Assembly: GCA_025058315.1 (NCBI GenBank)
Contig: JANXET010000007.1
Location: 16,695 to 80,694, forward strand
Origin: Candidatus Bathyarchaeota archaeon
GTDB lineage: Archaea; Thermoproteota; Bathyarchaeia; Bathyarchaeales; Bathycorpusculaceae
Reading direction: 5' to 3'
DNA length: 64,000 bases
Shown: positions 10,798 through 19,129 of the stretch, one piece after another
Layout of the letters: each line of letters begins with the position of its first letter
Numbering within the stretch: the first letter of the stretch is position 1
The notes under the pieces: generated by a model
What the model was told of the DNA's origin: nothing
Databases searched by the model: none
What the model saw: the letters and a program-made list of their open reading frames with translations, nothing else
Made by a program: the position numbers and the translations under genes

Positions 10798-11135
10798 TGG
10801 ATTACCTGATTTTATCGGCAACTTTAATTGCGATAGGCATTTATGGTCTCCTGACAAAGCGCCATCTTCTGAAGGTTTTGATATCTCTTGAACTGGTAGC
10901 TGTAGCAGCAACCATGAATTTTGTTCTCCTCAGTTCTCCATTTAACCCGTTAGGTGAGTCTCTGCTGATACTTGCTTTTTCCACTGACACATGTATAACT
11001 GCGATTATCCTTGCATTGATGTTTACATGCTCTAAAAAGTATAGAACATGCGACTTAAATGAGATCGCCAAATTCGAACAGCAGGAAACCTGCATCAGAG
11101 ATGGAGGTAAAGAAGAGAATACTGAAGCCAACTAA
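10797..11135 (+). CDS. NuoK-like membrane subunit
   Basis: 112 residues with three membrane helices. The first conserved Glu of NuoK is present (ISLELVAVAATMNF); where NuoK has its second Glu, this protein reads LAFSTDTCITAIILAL, with Asp a turn earlier, closer to MrpC/MbhG. A charged tail of about 30 residues follows the last helix. Overlaps the stop of J by one base. Confidence 0.83.
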   Translation: MDYLILSATLIAIGIYGLLTKRHLLKVLISLELVAVAATMNFVLLSSPFNPLGESLLILAFSTDTCITAIILALMFTCSKKYRTCDLNEIAKFEQQETCIRDGGKEENTEAN

Positions 11136-11469
11136 TAAGAGATTAACCGGCAAAATTAGTTACCCGCTTATACCTTTAATGCTGGGTTTTATAAATTTGA
11201 TGAGCAGCCTTCATGTTTACTTGATGCTAAACTCTCAAGCCCTCATAGTCCCTTACAAGTCTTTGTAGCAGACTCGTGCCGAAAGAGTTGGTTCTAATTT
11301 AAATATGCTTTCAAATCAGGGACTAACGATTATTGATTAGTATTGAAATGGTGAGCAAAACTTAAATCGAGGCAATATTTCAAGCGTATTCAAATCCTGA
11401 GAAGGCGCGGAAATACGCGATTACCAAAGAGTATTGAAAACCCTCATGCAAGTGTGAGGTAATGGTCCT
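11136..11469 (+). other. Gap inside the hydrogenase operon with a possible small membrane ORF
   Basis: 334 bases separate K from L. An out-of-frame ORF of 55 codons starts at ATG 11101 inside the K gene and ends at 11268; its middle (YPLIPLMLGFINLMSSLHVY) is hydrophobic, so it could be a one-helix peptide, but no family was recognised. TTTAAATA near 11296-11303 could be an internal TATA box for L-M-N. No other content seen. Confidence 0.35.
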
Positions 11470-13428
11470 TTGTTTCCTTATGCACCTTGGTTAGTTTGGC
11501 TGCTTCCGATAATTTCAAGCCTTTTCATTCCATTAGTTTCACGTTTAAGTAATAAGGCAAGGAACTGCTTCGCCTTAACTGTTAGCCTAATTGCACTGAT
11601 CTTTGCTCTTTCAATGATTCCTGATGTATACCACTTAGATGCAGCTGAAAGCTATGAATTATGCGTGCCGTGGATTCCATGGGTAAACATTAGTGCTGGA
11701 GTATATCTTGACTCATTAAGCATTTTACTGGCATGTTTGGTAACTTTTTTCGGTTTCATAATAACTCTTTACTCGCTAGGCTACATGGCTGGCGAAGAGG
11801 GATTAACGCGTTATTACTTTTTCATACTCTTGTTCATAGGCTCCATGACGGGGCTTGTTCTGTCAGACAACTTTTTCCAACTTTTCATATTCTGGGAAAT
11901 GGTTGGACTCTGCTCATATTCACTCGTCTCTTTCTGGTACAAGAAGCCTGAAAGCGTTCGTGCAGGCATGAAGGTTTTCCTCATGACAAGGATAGGTGAC
12001 GTGTTCCTTCTGGCTGGAATATGCCTCCTCTACGTGAATTTAGGCTCTTACTCTTTCCACTATATTGCCGACAATATAAGGCAGGTTCCGCTGCCTGTGT
12101 TAACGGCCGCAGCTTTCCTGATGCTCGGCGGTGCAGTCGCAAAATCTGCGCAACTTCCACTCCACACGTGGCTTTACAGCGCCATGGAGGCTCCGACGTC
12201 TGTCAGCGCCCTGCTCCACTCTGCAACAATGGTTAAGGCTGGTGTTTACCTAATAGCAAGACTGCTGCTTGTTTTCGGTTTCTCAGCCACCCTGATCCCT
12301 ATGTGGCTGCCTTCAATACTTTGGATCGGCACCATAACCGCCTTTATAGCCGCAACTTTAGCGCTCTCCACACCCGATATAAAGGGTGTAGCTGCCTACT
12401 CCACAATAAGCCAGATAGGCTTCATGTTCGCAGCATTAGGCACAGCATATGATGCTCCGTCGACCGGATGGTTCGCTGGGGTGCTTCACCTTGTCAGCCA
12501 CGCTTTCTTTCAAGGTTTAGACTTTCTGCTGATAGGCGGAATAGTTCACGCAGTTAAAACCCGTGACATGCGCCTTATGGGTGGGCTTCGCAGGGATATG
12601 CCCGTAACCTTCGGGCTAAGCCTAATTGTACTGCTTTCACGCGCCGGTATACCGCCGGTAATAAGCTTCTTCAGCAAAGAACTGGCCATAAGCAGCGTTC
12701 TTTCTTCCGGAAACATCATCGCTGCGTCCATTCTATACCTCTCTACAGCCCTAACCTTCGCCTACGCCCTGAGAGTTTTGATCTTGGTTTACTTAAGGGA
12801 AAAAACAGAGCACGTGAAGCAGATTCACGTTCATGAAGCTTCAAAGATAATGCTGCTTTCCGCCGCCGTTCTTGCTGCGCTCTGCGTTATAACCGGGATG
12901 TTCGGCGAGGCCATTTCTGGCATTATGCATTTTCACGCAGAAATGGGGTTAAGTGAGGTGTTCAGCTCTTCAACGTTGATCCTGCTGATGGTTTTAACGA
13001 TCAGCGGGTCTGCCGTATACTTGACTTATTACAAAAAACCAGCCTTGCTGGAGATTCTACATGGTACGCCAATAGGGCGAATTTTGGAAAGGGGATACTA
13101 CTTCGATGCTTTATATGGAGTTGCCGCAAAAGGATTTCTGGCACTGTCAAACGGTATTAGGGCAGTTGAAAACAGATTTTTCAGTCAAACTCCACAATTC
13201 CTCGCTAACTGTGTGATAATTTTGGCGCATAAAATCCGGGAGTACGTGGATGTGTTGGCTGAAGAAATGCTATATGTTGTTACAAATAAGACTCTGACTT
13301 CAGCCTCTAAACTTAAAAGGTTGCCGTCGAACACCATAAACCATTATATTGCTGCAGCGCTAATTGGATTTGTAATAATCCTGCTGCTGATAATAGTTAC
13401 AATGTGGATGACAGGATGGGCTGTGTGA
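11470..13428 (+). CDS. NuoL/FpoL-like antiporter-type membrane subunit
   Basis: 652 residues with about 16 membrane helices, the distal ion-translocating subunit. It has the helix-5 Glu (FQLFIFWEMVGLCSYSL), the helix-7 Lys (AVAKSAQLPLHTWL) and a further Lys in SATMVKAG. An amphipathic lateral helix and final transmembrane helix are expected in the C-terminal 150 residues. The start is TTG 11470 behind GTGAGGT (11453-11459); no ATG in frame is near. Ends one base before the start of M. Confidence 0.93.
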   Translation: MFPYAPWLVWLLPIISSLFIPLVSRLSNKARNCFALTVSLIALIFALSMIPDVYHLDAAESYELCVPWIPWVNISAGVYLDSLSILLACLVTFFGFIITLYSLGYMAGEEGLTRYYFFILLFIGSMTGLVLSDNFFQLFIFWEMVGLCSYSLVSFWYKKPESVRAGMKVFLMTRIGDVFLLAGICLLYVNLGSYSFHYIADNIRQVPLPVLTAAAFLMLGGAVAKSAQLPLHTWLYSAMEAPTSVSALLHSATMVKAGVYLIARLLLVFGFSATLIPMWLPSILWIGTITAFIAATLALSTPDIKGVAAYSTISQIGFMFAALGTAYDAPSTGWFAGVLHLVSHAFFQGLDFLLIGGIVHAVKTRDMRLMGGLRRDMPVTFGLSLIVLLSRAGIPPVISFFSKELAISSVLSSGNIIAASILYLSTALTFAYALRVLILVYLREKTEHVKQIHVHEASKIMLLSAAVLAALCVITGMFGEAISGIMHFHAEMGLSEVFSSSTLILLMVLTISGSAVYLTYYKKPALLEILHGTPIGRILERGYYFDALYGVAAKGFLALSNGIRAVENRFFSQTPQFLANCVIILAHKIREYVDVLAEEMLYVVTNKTLTSASKLKRLPSNTINHYIAAALIGFVIILLLIIVTMWMTGWAV

Positions 13429-13429
13429 A

Positions 13430-14905
13430 ATGCCAAACACATTACTGTCAACTTTACTCCTGCCAGCTTTAACAATTCCCCTCGTCTACATCCTGGGCAA
13501 GAAATCTCCAAAGGCGGCAGCAGCCCTAATAGCCATGATGTGCATATGCGATGCAGCATTGCTTTCCACAACGGTACCTGTAATCATCAACGGAAAAGGT
13601 CATATCTACGTAGAGTCCTACCAATGGGTTCCCGCTCTCCGCTCTTCTTTCACGCTTTTCATTGATGGAATCAGCTTCCTAATGGCAATTGTTACCCTCA
13701 TACTGATGTTGGCGGCTGCAATTTTCTCAATTGATTATATGCATGAGAAGAAAGGATTAGCCGAATACTATGCGCTTCTAACGCTGCTTTCCATAGGGCT
13801 AGTAGGCGTCTTCTTGACATCTAACCTCCTGCTCTTTTATTTCTGCTGGGAACTTATGCTGCTCCCCGCCTACTTCATAATTGGCGGGTGGGGCTACAGG
13901 GAACCCTACCGTGCAGCCTTCAAGTTCTTCATATTCACCCACGCTGGAGCCGTTTTTGTACTGCTGGGGATAGGCGCCATATTCATGGTAACAGGTGACC
14001 TGGACATGTTCCACGCGCGGTCAGCGTTAATGATGGCTAATCCTGAATTGGTGAAATGGATTTTGATATCTTTGACTGCAGGTTTTGCGGTTAAAATGGC
14101 CGCTGTGCCCGTTCACATGTGGCTGCCTGATGCTCATTCAGAGGCTCCAGCGCCAATGTCCGCCCTTCTAAGCGGAGTTATAATCAGCGCAGGCGCGTAT
14201 GCAATATTACGTATATCACTTGGAACAGTTTTTCCAGCTGTTATGGCTACAGATTTTGCCTCCCAATTTTTACATGGGTTAACAATTTTCGGAATAATGT
14301 CAGCATTTTTCGGCTCCCTCATAGCTTTAGTGGAGACAGACATAAAACGCATAATCGCCTACTCAAGCATAGCCCACATGGGGTATGTACTCTTCGGGCT
14401 CTCACTATTCCCCTTCCAGGAAGCTACAATCGGCACGGTGCTGCATCTTGTAAATCACGCCGTCAGCAAGGGCTTGCTATTCTTAACAGCAGGAGCTGTG
14501 ATGAAGCGGCTTGAAATCCGAGACGTACGGGAAATGGGTGGACTTGCAGGACAAATGTCCACAACAGCTGTATCCTCAACAATTGCAGCCTTAAGCATAG
14601 CTGGAGTTCCGCCGTTTGCCTGCTTCATGAGCGAATTTCTCATATTCGTCGGAGCATTTCGGACGGTGAAAATTGACGGTTTCTACACTATCCCCGTTGC
14701 GGTAATGTTAATAGCCACAGTCTTCTCACTGGCTTACTCCTTAAGATTTCTGAGTCACGTCTTCTTCGGCGCATCCAAGCATGATAAGGTTGCCGATGTG
14801 CCGCTATTAATGAAGCTATCCATGGTGTTTTTGGCTGTTTTAGTTGTTGCCTTTGGCGTATGGCCCTCCCTCTTAATACAGTTCATCAACGTGACCTTTG
14901 TATAG
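13430..14905 (+). CDS. NuoM/FpoM-like antiporter-type membrane subunit
   Basis: 491 residues, about 14 helices. Helix-5 Glu (YFCWELMLLPAYF) and helix-7 Lys (FAVKMAAVPVHMWLPDAH) are conserved. In helix 8, where NuoM reads VLLKMG, this protein reads VIISAG, so the central Lys is replaced by Ser. Another Lys occurs in the later half (HAVSKGLLFLTAGAVMK). ATG two bases after the stop of L; N follows 13 bases later. Confidence 0.93.
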   Translation: MPNTLLSTLLLPALTIPLVYILGKKSPKAAAALIAMMCICDAALLSTTVPVIINGKGHIYVESYQWVPALRSSFTLFIDGISFLMAIVTLILMLAAAIFSIDYMHEKKGLAEYYALLTLLSIGLVGVFLTSNLLLFYFCWELMLLPAYFIIGGWGYREPYRAAFKFFIFTHAGAVFVLLGIGAIFMVTGDLDMFHARSALMMANPELVKWILISLTAGFAVKMAAVPVHMWLPDAHSEAPAPMSALLSGVIISAGAYAILRISLGTVFPAVMATDFASQFLHGLTIFGIMSAFFGSLIALVETDIKRIIAYSSIAHMGYVLFGLSLFPFQEATIGTVLHLVNHAVSKGLLFLTAGAVMKRLEIRDVREMGGLAGQMSTTAVSSTIAALSIAGVPPFACFMSEFLIFVGAFRTVKIDGFYTIPVAVMLIATVFSLAYSLRFLSHVFFGASKHDKVADVPLLMKLSMVFLAVLVVAFGVWPSLLIQFINVTFV

Positions 14906-14918
14906 AGGGGACAGTTAA

Positions 14919-16415
14919 ATGATAACTCTATTGGATATTTGCTTGCCAACAACAGTTTTTGTATTATCCTCTATCCTCACAATTCCCGCAGTTAAGACTA
15001 TACGTAACGTACGACACAGAGGAAATCTGCTAAAACTTTGCTGGTTTTCCGCAGTGTTTTCCTCTGCAGCAGCTGCCGTGGCTAACCTCACACTTAAGTA
15101 CTACTCGCAACAAGCAATAGACCCCTATGTAAGCCTTCCAATGGCAGGCGGGTCATCCGCCATATTCTCAAGCGCGTTTCTTGTTGATGCTGTTTCAATC
15201 TACATGGCAATAATATTCATGGCGGTCAGCGCCGTAACATTCATGTTCAGCCTTTTTTACATAGACTCCGGTGAGGAGTTTTCAGAAAGATACTATGCAG
15301 TTATGCTGATGGTTACCGGATGCGTTATAGGCACCGTGTTTGCAGGCGATCTTCTAACAATGTTCATATTCTGGGAAGCCACAGCCGCCGGCTCCAGCTT
15401 CCTGGTGCTTTACAACAAAACACCGAGGTCCCTGCATGCCACCCTAAAATACCTAATTATGATAATAATCGCCTCAGCATTCATAATTTACGGATTGTCC
15501 GTAATCTATGCTCTAACAGGCACTTTGAACTTCTGGGCAGCAAAGCGCGCTTTGATGACCCTCCAAGATAAGGGGCTTCTAGAGTTAGCCTTCGCTTTCA
15601 TGGCTGCAGGTTACTCTATTGAGGCCGCTGCGGTGCCTTTTCACATGTGGTTGCCTGACGCGTACGCTGCTGCTCCATCCTCATCCTCAGCGTTTCTGTC
15701 GGCGCTTGTTGACCAAGGAAGCTATTACGTACTGTTAAGAGTTCTGATTTATATCTTGTCGCCCCCGACGGTTCTGCCGTGGCAACTCATTTTCGCAGTT
15801 ATGTCAGCCCTTACAATGATAGTTGGCAATCTACTTGCCCTTACGGAGAGAAATGTAAAGCGTTTAGTGGCGTATCTGTGCATTGTGGATGTTGGCTATA
15901 ATCTCGTAGCAATCACAACGGTAACTCCACTTGGGATAATGGGCAATCTTTATTTCTTCCTCGTTGGCGGTATATCCACCGCAGCAGCTTTCATGGCTGT
16001 TGGAATATTAAATAGGATGGGTTTCAAAACGCTTGATGAATTTTTCGGGGTAGGTCGAAAAGCACCGCTTACAAGTCTAGCCCTAGTCTTGACGATATTC
16101 TCTTTTATCGGCGTACCCTCGTTGGCCGGCTTCATGGCTAAATACATAGTCTTCACCTCAGCTATAGAGGCAAACCTAAGCTGGTTGGCAGTTATAGGTG
16201 TACTTACAAGCGTTATTCAGGCAGCTTACCTTCTGAAAATCGTTAACACAATGTACGGTAAAAAACCCGTCGAGGAATCCAAAATTAAGGAACCTAAAAG
16301 ACTCCTCATTCCAGTGTTCATTCTAGTTGCCACTTTAATAGTTTTTGGGCTTTACCCCGCGCCCATTCTTAACCTCATAAATCCCGTTATCGAGCAACTT
16401 ACATTTATACCCTGA
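14919..16415 (+). CDS. NuoN/FpoN-like antiporter-type membrane subunit
   Basis: 498 residues, about 14 helices, last gene of the operon. The helix-5 Glu is present (MFIFWEATAAGSS). The helix-7 Lys of the family (usually in FKLSLVPFH) is replaced by Glu (SIEAAAVPFHMWLPDAY), and helix 8 has ALVDQGSY where antiporter subunits often have LLKMG. Start ATG follows GAGGGGACAG (14906-14915). This unit may translocate ions by a changed path, or act structurally. Confidence 0.92.
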   Translation: MITLLDICLPTTVFVLSSILTIPAVKTIRNVRHRGNLLKLCWFSAVFSSAAAAVANLTLKYYSQQAIDPYVSLPMAGGSSAIFSSAFLVDAVSIYMAIIFMAVSAVTFMFSLFYIDSGEEFSERYYAVMLMVTGCVIGTVFAGDLLTMFIFWEATAAGSSFLVLYNKTPRSLHATLKYLIMIIIASAFIIYGLSVIYALTGTLNFWAAKRALMTLQDKGLLELAFAFMAAGYSIEAAAVPFHMWLPDAYAAAPSSSSAFLSALVDQGSYYVLLRVLIYILSPPTVLPWQLIFAVMSALTMIVGNLLALTERNVKRLVAYLCIVDVGYNLVAITTVTPLGIMGNLYFFLVGGISTAAAFMAVGILNRMGFKTLDEFFGVGRKAPLTSLALVLTIFSFIGVPSLAGFMAKYIVFTSAIEANLSWLAVIGVLTSVIQAAYLLKIVNTMYGKKPVEESKIKEPKRLLIPVFILVATLIVFGLYPAPILNLINPVIEQLTFIP

Positions 16416-16900
16416 TAAGAATTAACTCGCGGTTACAGGAAGATATGAAAGGGACAAAAGCCCTACAGCCTTTAACGACTACACGTTTTTGCACAGTTTG
16501 TGATGCTTGCAAAGCTGCAGATCCAGGTTTATGCAATAATAGTCAATTATAAAGGCTCACAGCAATTATGACTGCTCTAAACACCTAGATTTACGCTTGT
16601 AGGGCGTGAAACTTGTTCTTGCATGGAACCTCCACTCAAGTTGGGGTTTGTTATGGATGCATCGAGCAGGTAGGGAGTGCTGAAAGAATTGTCATATACT
16701 CAAAGGGGTTATCACAGTTTACCCCGGTTATTGAAGCCTTCTGAGAAAAATGACAAATTATGTACTGGCCGACTTCTGGTCGTGTATGGAGGTGATGCTG
16801 CTGCGTTGAATAATAACTGGAAGGATACAACGTGCACGTTCAAAAAGCCCGTAAACCGGACAGTTTCAAATTTAAATTGAGATTGCCTATAATATTTACG
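16416..16900 (+). other. Intergenic region with a 35-codon Cys-rich ORF
   Basis: About 480 bases between the hydrogenase operon and the pyrophosphatase gene. ATG 16445 after AGGAAG opens a 35-codon frame ending at 16552 that contains CTVCDACKAADPGLC, a cysteine spacing somewhat like part of a ferredoxin; it could be a small peptide, a remnant or chance. A 67-codon frame at 16677-16880 shows no recognisable protein. No tRNA or clear RNA fold was found. Confidence 0.3.
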
Positions 16901-16910
16901 TTAAATTTAT
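16901..16910 (+). promoter_or_regulatory. TATA box of the pyrophosphatase gene
   Basis: TTAAATTTAT predicts transcription from near 16932, giving a leader of about 34 bases to ATG 16966. A second candidate, TTTAAATT, lies at 16871-16878. Confidence 0.5.
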
Positions 16911-16965
16911 TAGCAAGCGGCGCCGTTTGAGAAGTCACGTTAAAAGGTTAACCGGAGAGATCTTG

Positions 16966-19014
16966 ATGGAATGGTTCTTGGTGGCTCCAATAGCAGGTCT
17001 AGCTTCAATTGCTTTAGCTAGCTACCTATACCACTATGTGAAAAGCCAGGACATGGGCACAGAGCGTATGCGGGAGATAGCGGGCGCCATAAAGGAAGGT
17101 GCAAGAGCCTACCTTAAGAGGCAGAACATAACCCTCGCATTTTTCGTCCTGGTGATGGCGACAATTCTGGGAGCACTTTTCACATATCTTGAGAGTGCTT
17201 TTCACGGCATAAGCATAGCTTTCTCCTACATTATAGGCTCTGTATGTGCAACAGTAGCTGCCTATGTGGGAATGATGGCCGCGGTCGAAGCGAACGTGAG
17301 AACAGCCAACGCCGCAAGGGAAGGACTGAAGAAAGCTTTCCCCGTGGCATTCTACGGCGGAGCAGTTATGGGATTATCAATCATCGGCTTGTCTCTGCTG
17401 GGAATAAGCCTGCTCTATTTCCTATACACTGTCGTATTAGGATGGAGCGCAGCGGATGCCGCTAAGGTTGTTCTAGGCTTCAGCTTTGGAGCCAGCGCGT
17501 TAGCATTATTTGCAAAGGCAGGCGGTGGAATATACACTAAAACCGCAGACATAAGCGCTGATCTGGTCGGGAAAGTGGAGTTGGGAATCCCGGAAGATGA
17601 TCCACGAAACCCCGCGGTAATCGCTGACAACGTGGGCGACAATGTGGGTGATTGCGCTGGGATGGGTGCTGATCTGACTGACTCCTACATTGCCAGCATC
17701 GTAGCCGCCATGATACTGGGCGCTGAAATAGGTGAATTTAAACTAACAACCCTGCCGCTTATAATAGCTGCGATAGGACTCTTCGCCTCAATAATAGGCG
17801 CCTTCATTATAAGGTTAAGCATTAAGGGCAATCCTGGTGCAGCATTAAATCGAGGCTCATTCTCGACATGGACGATATTTGCAATACTTCTGTTCATCGT
17901 CACCTACATGTCTGGATTAGAAGGGAATAGATGGCTTGGGGTTCTATTGCCCACTATGGCAGGGCTGATCGCAGGGGTGATCATCGGCGTAACCTCCGAC
18001 TACTTCACATCCATAGATAGAGGCCCAGCACAGAGCGTCGCTAAAGCTTCAACAACAGGCGCCGCCATAAACATTCTGACAGGCTTCTCATATGGGATTA
18101 TCAGCATAGTCCCCCCGGTCCTCGGCATTTGTGCTGCAACAATTGCTGCTTGGTTCCTGGCACAGGCATATAATGTGAACCCATACTATGGAATCGCTAT
18201 ATCCGCTGTAGGAATGCTTGCTACCGTTGGAATGACCATATCCGCGGATGCATATGGTCCAATTTCTGATAATGCCAAAGGAATTGCGGAGCAATCAGGT
18301 TTAGGCGAAGAAGTTATTGAAATTGCTGATAGACTTGATGCCGCTGGAAACACAACAAAGGCCATAACAAAGGGATTCGCAATCGGCGCCGCAGCCCTAA
18401 CGGTTTTAGCGCTTTTCTCGGCCTATGCTCATACAGTAGATATTAAAACGTTGGATCTGATGAGCCCTGAAGTTGTTGTCGGAGTATTCATCGGAGGCAT
18501 GATGCCGCCGCTATTGTCGGCACTGCTGATATTAGCCGTCGGCCGTAACTCTGAAAGAATGGTTGAGGAAATAAGGCGTCAATTCAGAGAAATACCTGGA
18601 CTAATCGAAGGCAAAGCGAAGCCTAACTACGCCAGGTGCGTAGATATAGCAACCAAAGGCGCACTCAAAGAACTCATACTGCCCTGCTCCTTAGCCATAA
18701 CAGTTCCAATATTAACTCTAGTATTCCTGGGAAAAGAAGCGCTTGCAGGATTCCTAGCGGGAAGCATTGTCACCGGCATAATCTTCGCTCTATTCATGGC
18801 CAACTCAGGAGGACTATGGGACAATGCAAAGAAATACATTGAATCAGGAGCCTATGGCGGCAAGGGTTCAGAAGCGCACAAGGCAGCGGTGACCGGCGAT
18901 ACCGTGGGAGACCCATTCAAGGATACGGCTGGGCCTTCGCTGAACACGATGATAACCGTAATGTCTCTAGTGGCAGAGGTTTTCGCCGTCCCAATACTTC
19001 TCCTCTTGGCTTAA
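16966..19014 (+). CDS. hppA: K+-independent H+-translocating membrane pyrophosphatase
   Basis: 682 residues, about 16 membrane helices. It couples pyrophosphate hydrolysis to proton export. Family motifs: SADLVGKVELGIPEDDPRNP with the following DNVGDNVGDCAGMGADL, and GDTVGDPFKDTAGPSLN near the C-terminus, which supply the Mg-PPi ligands. The subtype position reads GNTTKA with Lys465; Lys here marks K+-independent enzymes, whereas K+-dependent (including Na+-pumping) ones have Ala. ATG 16966 stands six bases after GGAGAG (16954-16959); a GTG/TTG-type start further up (16927) is not needed. It would recover energy from PPi made by the aminoacyl-tRNA synthetases and acetyl-CoA synthetase nearby. 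Confidence 0.95.
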   Translation: MEWFLVAPIAGLASIALASYLYHYVKSQDMGTERMREIAGAIKEGARAYLKRQNITLAFFVLVMATILGALFTYLESAFHGISIAFSYIIGSVCATVAAYVGMMAAVEANVRTANAAREGLKKAFPVAFYGGAVMGLSIIGLSLLGISLLYFLYTVVLGWSAADAAKVVLGFSFGASALALFAKAGGGIYTKTADISADLVGKVELGIPEDDPRNPAVIADNVGDNVGDCAGMGADLTDSYIASIVAAMILGAEIGEFKLTTLPLIIAAIGLFASIIGAFIIRLSIKGNPGAALNRGSFSTWTIFAILLFIVTYMSGLEGNRWLGVLLPTMAGLIAGVIIGVTSDYFTSIDRGPAQSVAKASTTGAAINILTGFSYGIISIVPPVLGICAATIAAWFLAQAYNVNPYYGIAISAVGMLATVGMTISADAYGPISDNAKGIAEQSGLGEEVIEIADRLDAAGNTTKAITKGFAIGAAALTVLALFSAYAHTVDIKTLDLMSPEVVVGVFIGGMMPPLLSALLILAVGRNSERMVEEIRRQFREIPGLIEGKAKPNYARCVDIATKGALKELILPCSLAITVPILTLVFLGKEALAGFLAGSIVTGIIFALFMANSGGLWDNAKKYIESGAYGGKGSEAHKAAVTGDTVGDPFKDTAGPSLNTMITVMSLVAEVFAVPILLLLA

Positions 19015-19029
19015 AATCTCCAACAATCC

Positions 19030-19034
19030 TTTTT
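19030..19034 (+). terminator. T-run after the pyrophosphatase gene
   Basis: TTTTT then C and T, 16 bases after the stop, followed by A/T-rich DNA; a weak archaeal oligo-T terminator. Confidence 0.35.
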
Positions 19035-19074
19035 CTTATATAAAATGCTGAAAATCAAGCTGTTTCTAAGAGAA

Positions 19075-19084
19075 TTTATAAATA
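19075..19084 (+). promoter_or_regulatory. TATA box of the first P-type ATPase gene
   Basis: TTTATAAATA predicts transcription from about 19108, 22 bases before ATG 19130. Confidence 0.6.
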
Positions 19085-19129
19085 AGTTGTTTGTATCTGC
19101 TAACAAAATTCGCTGTTAGAGGACTGGAA

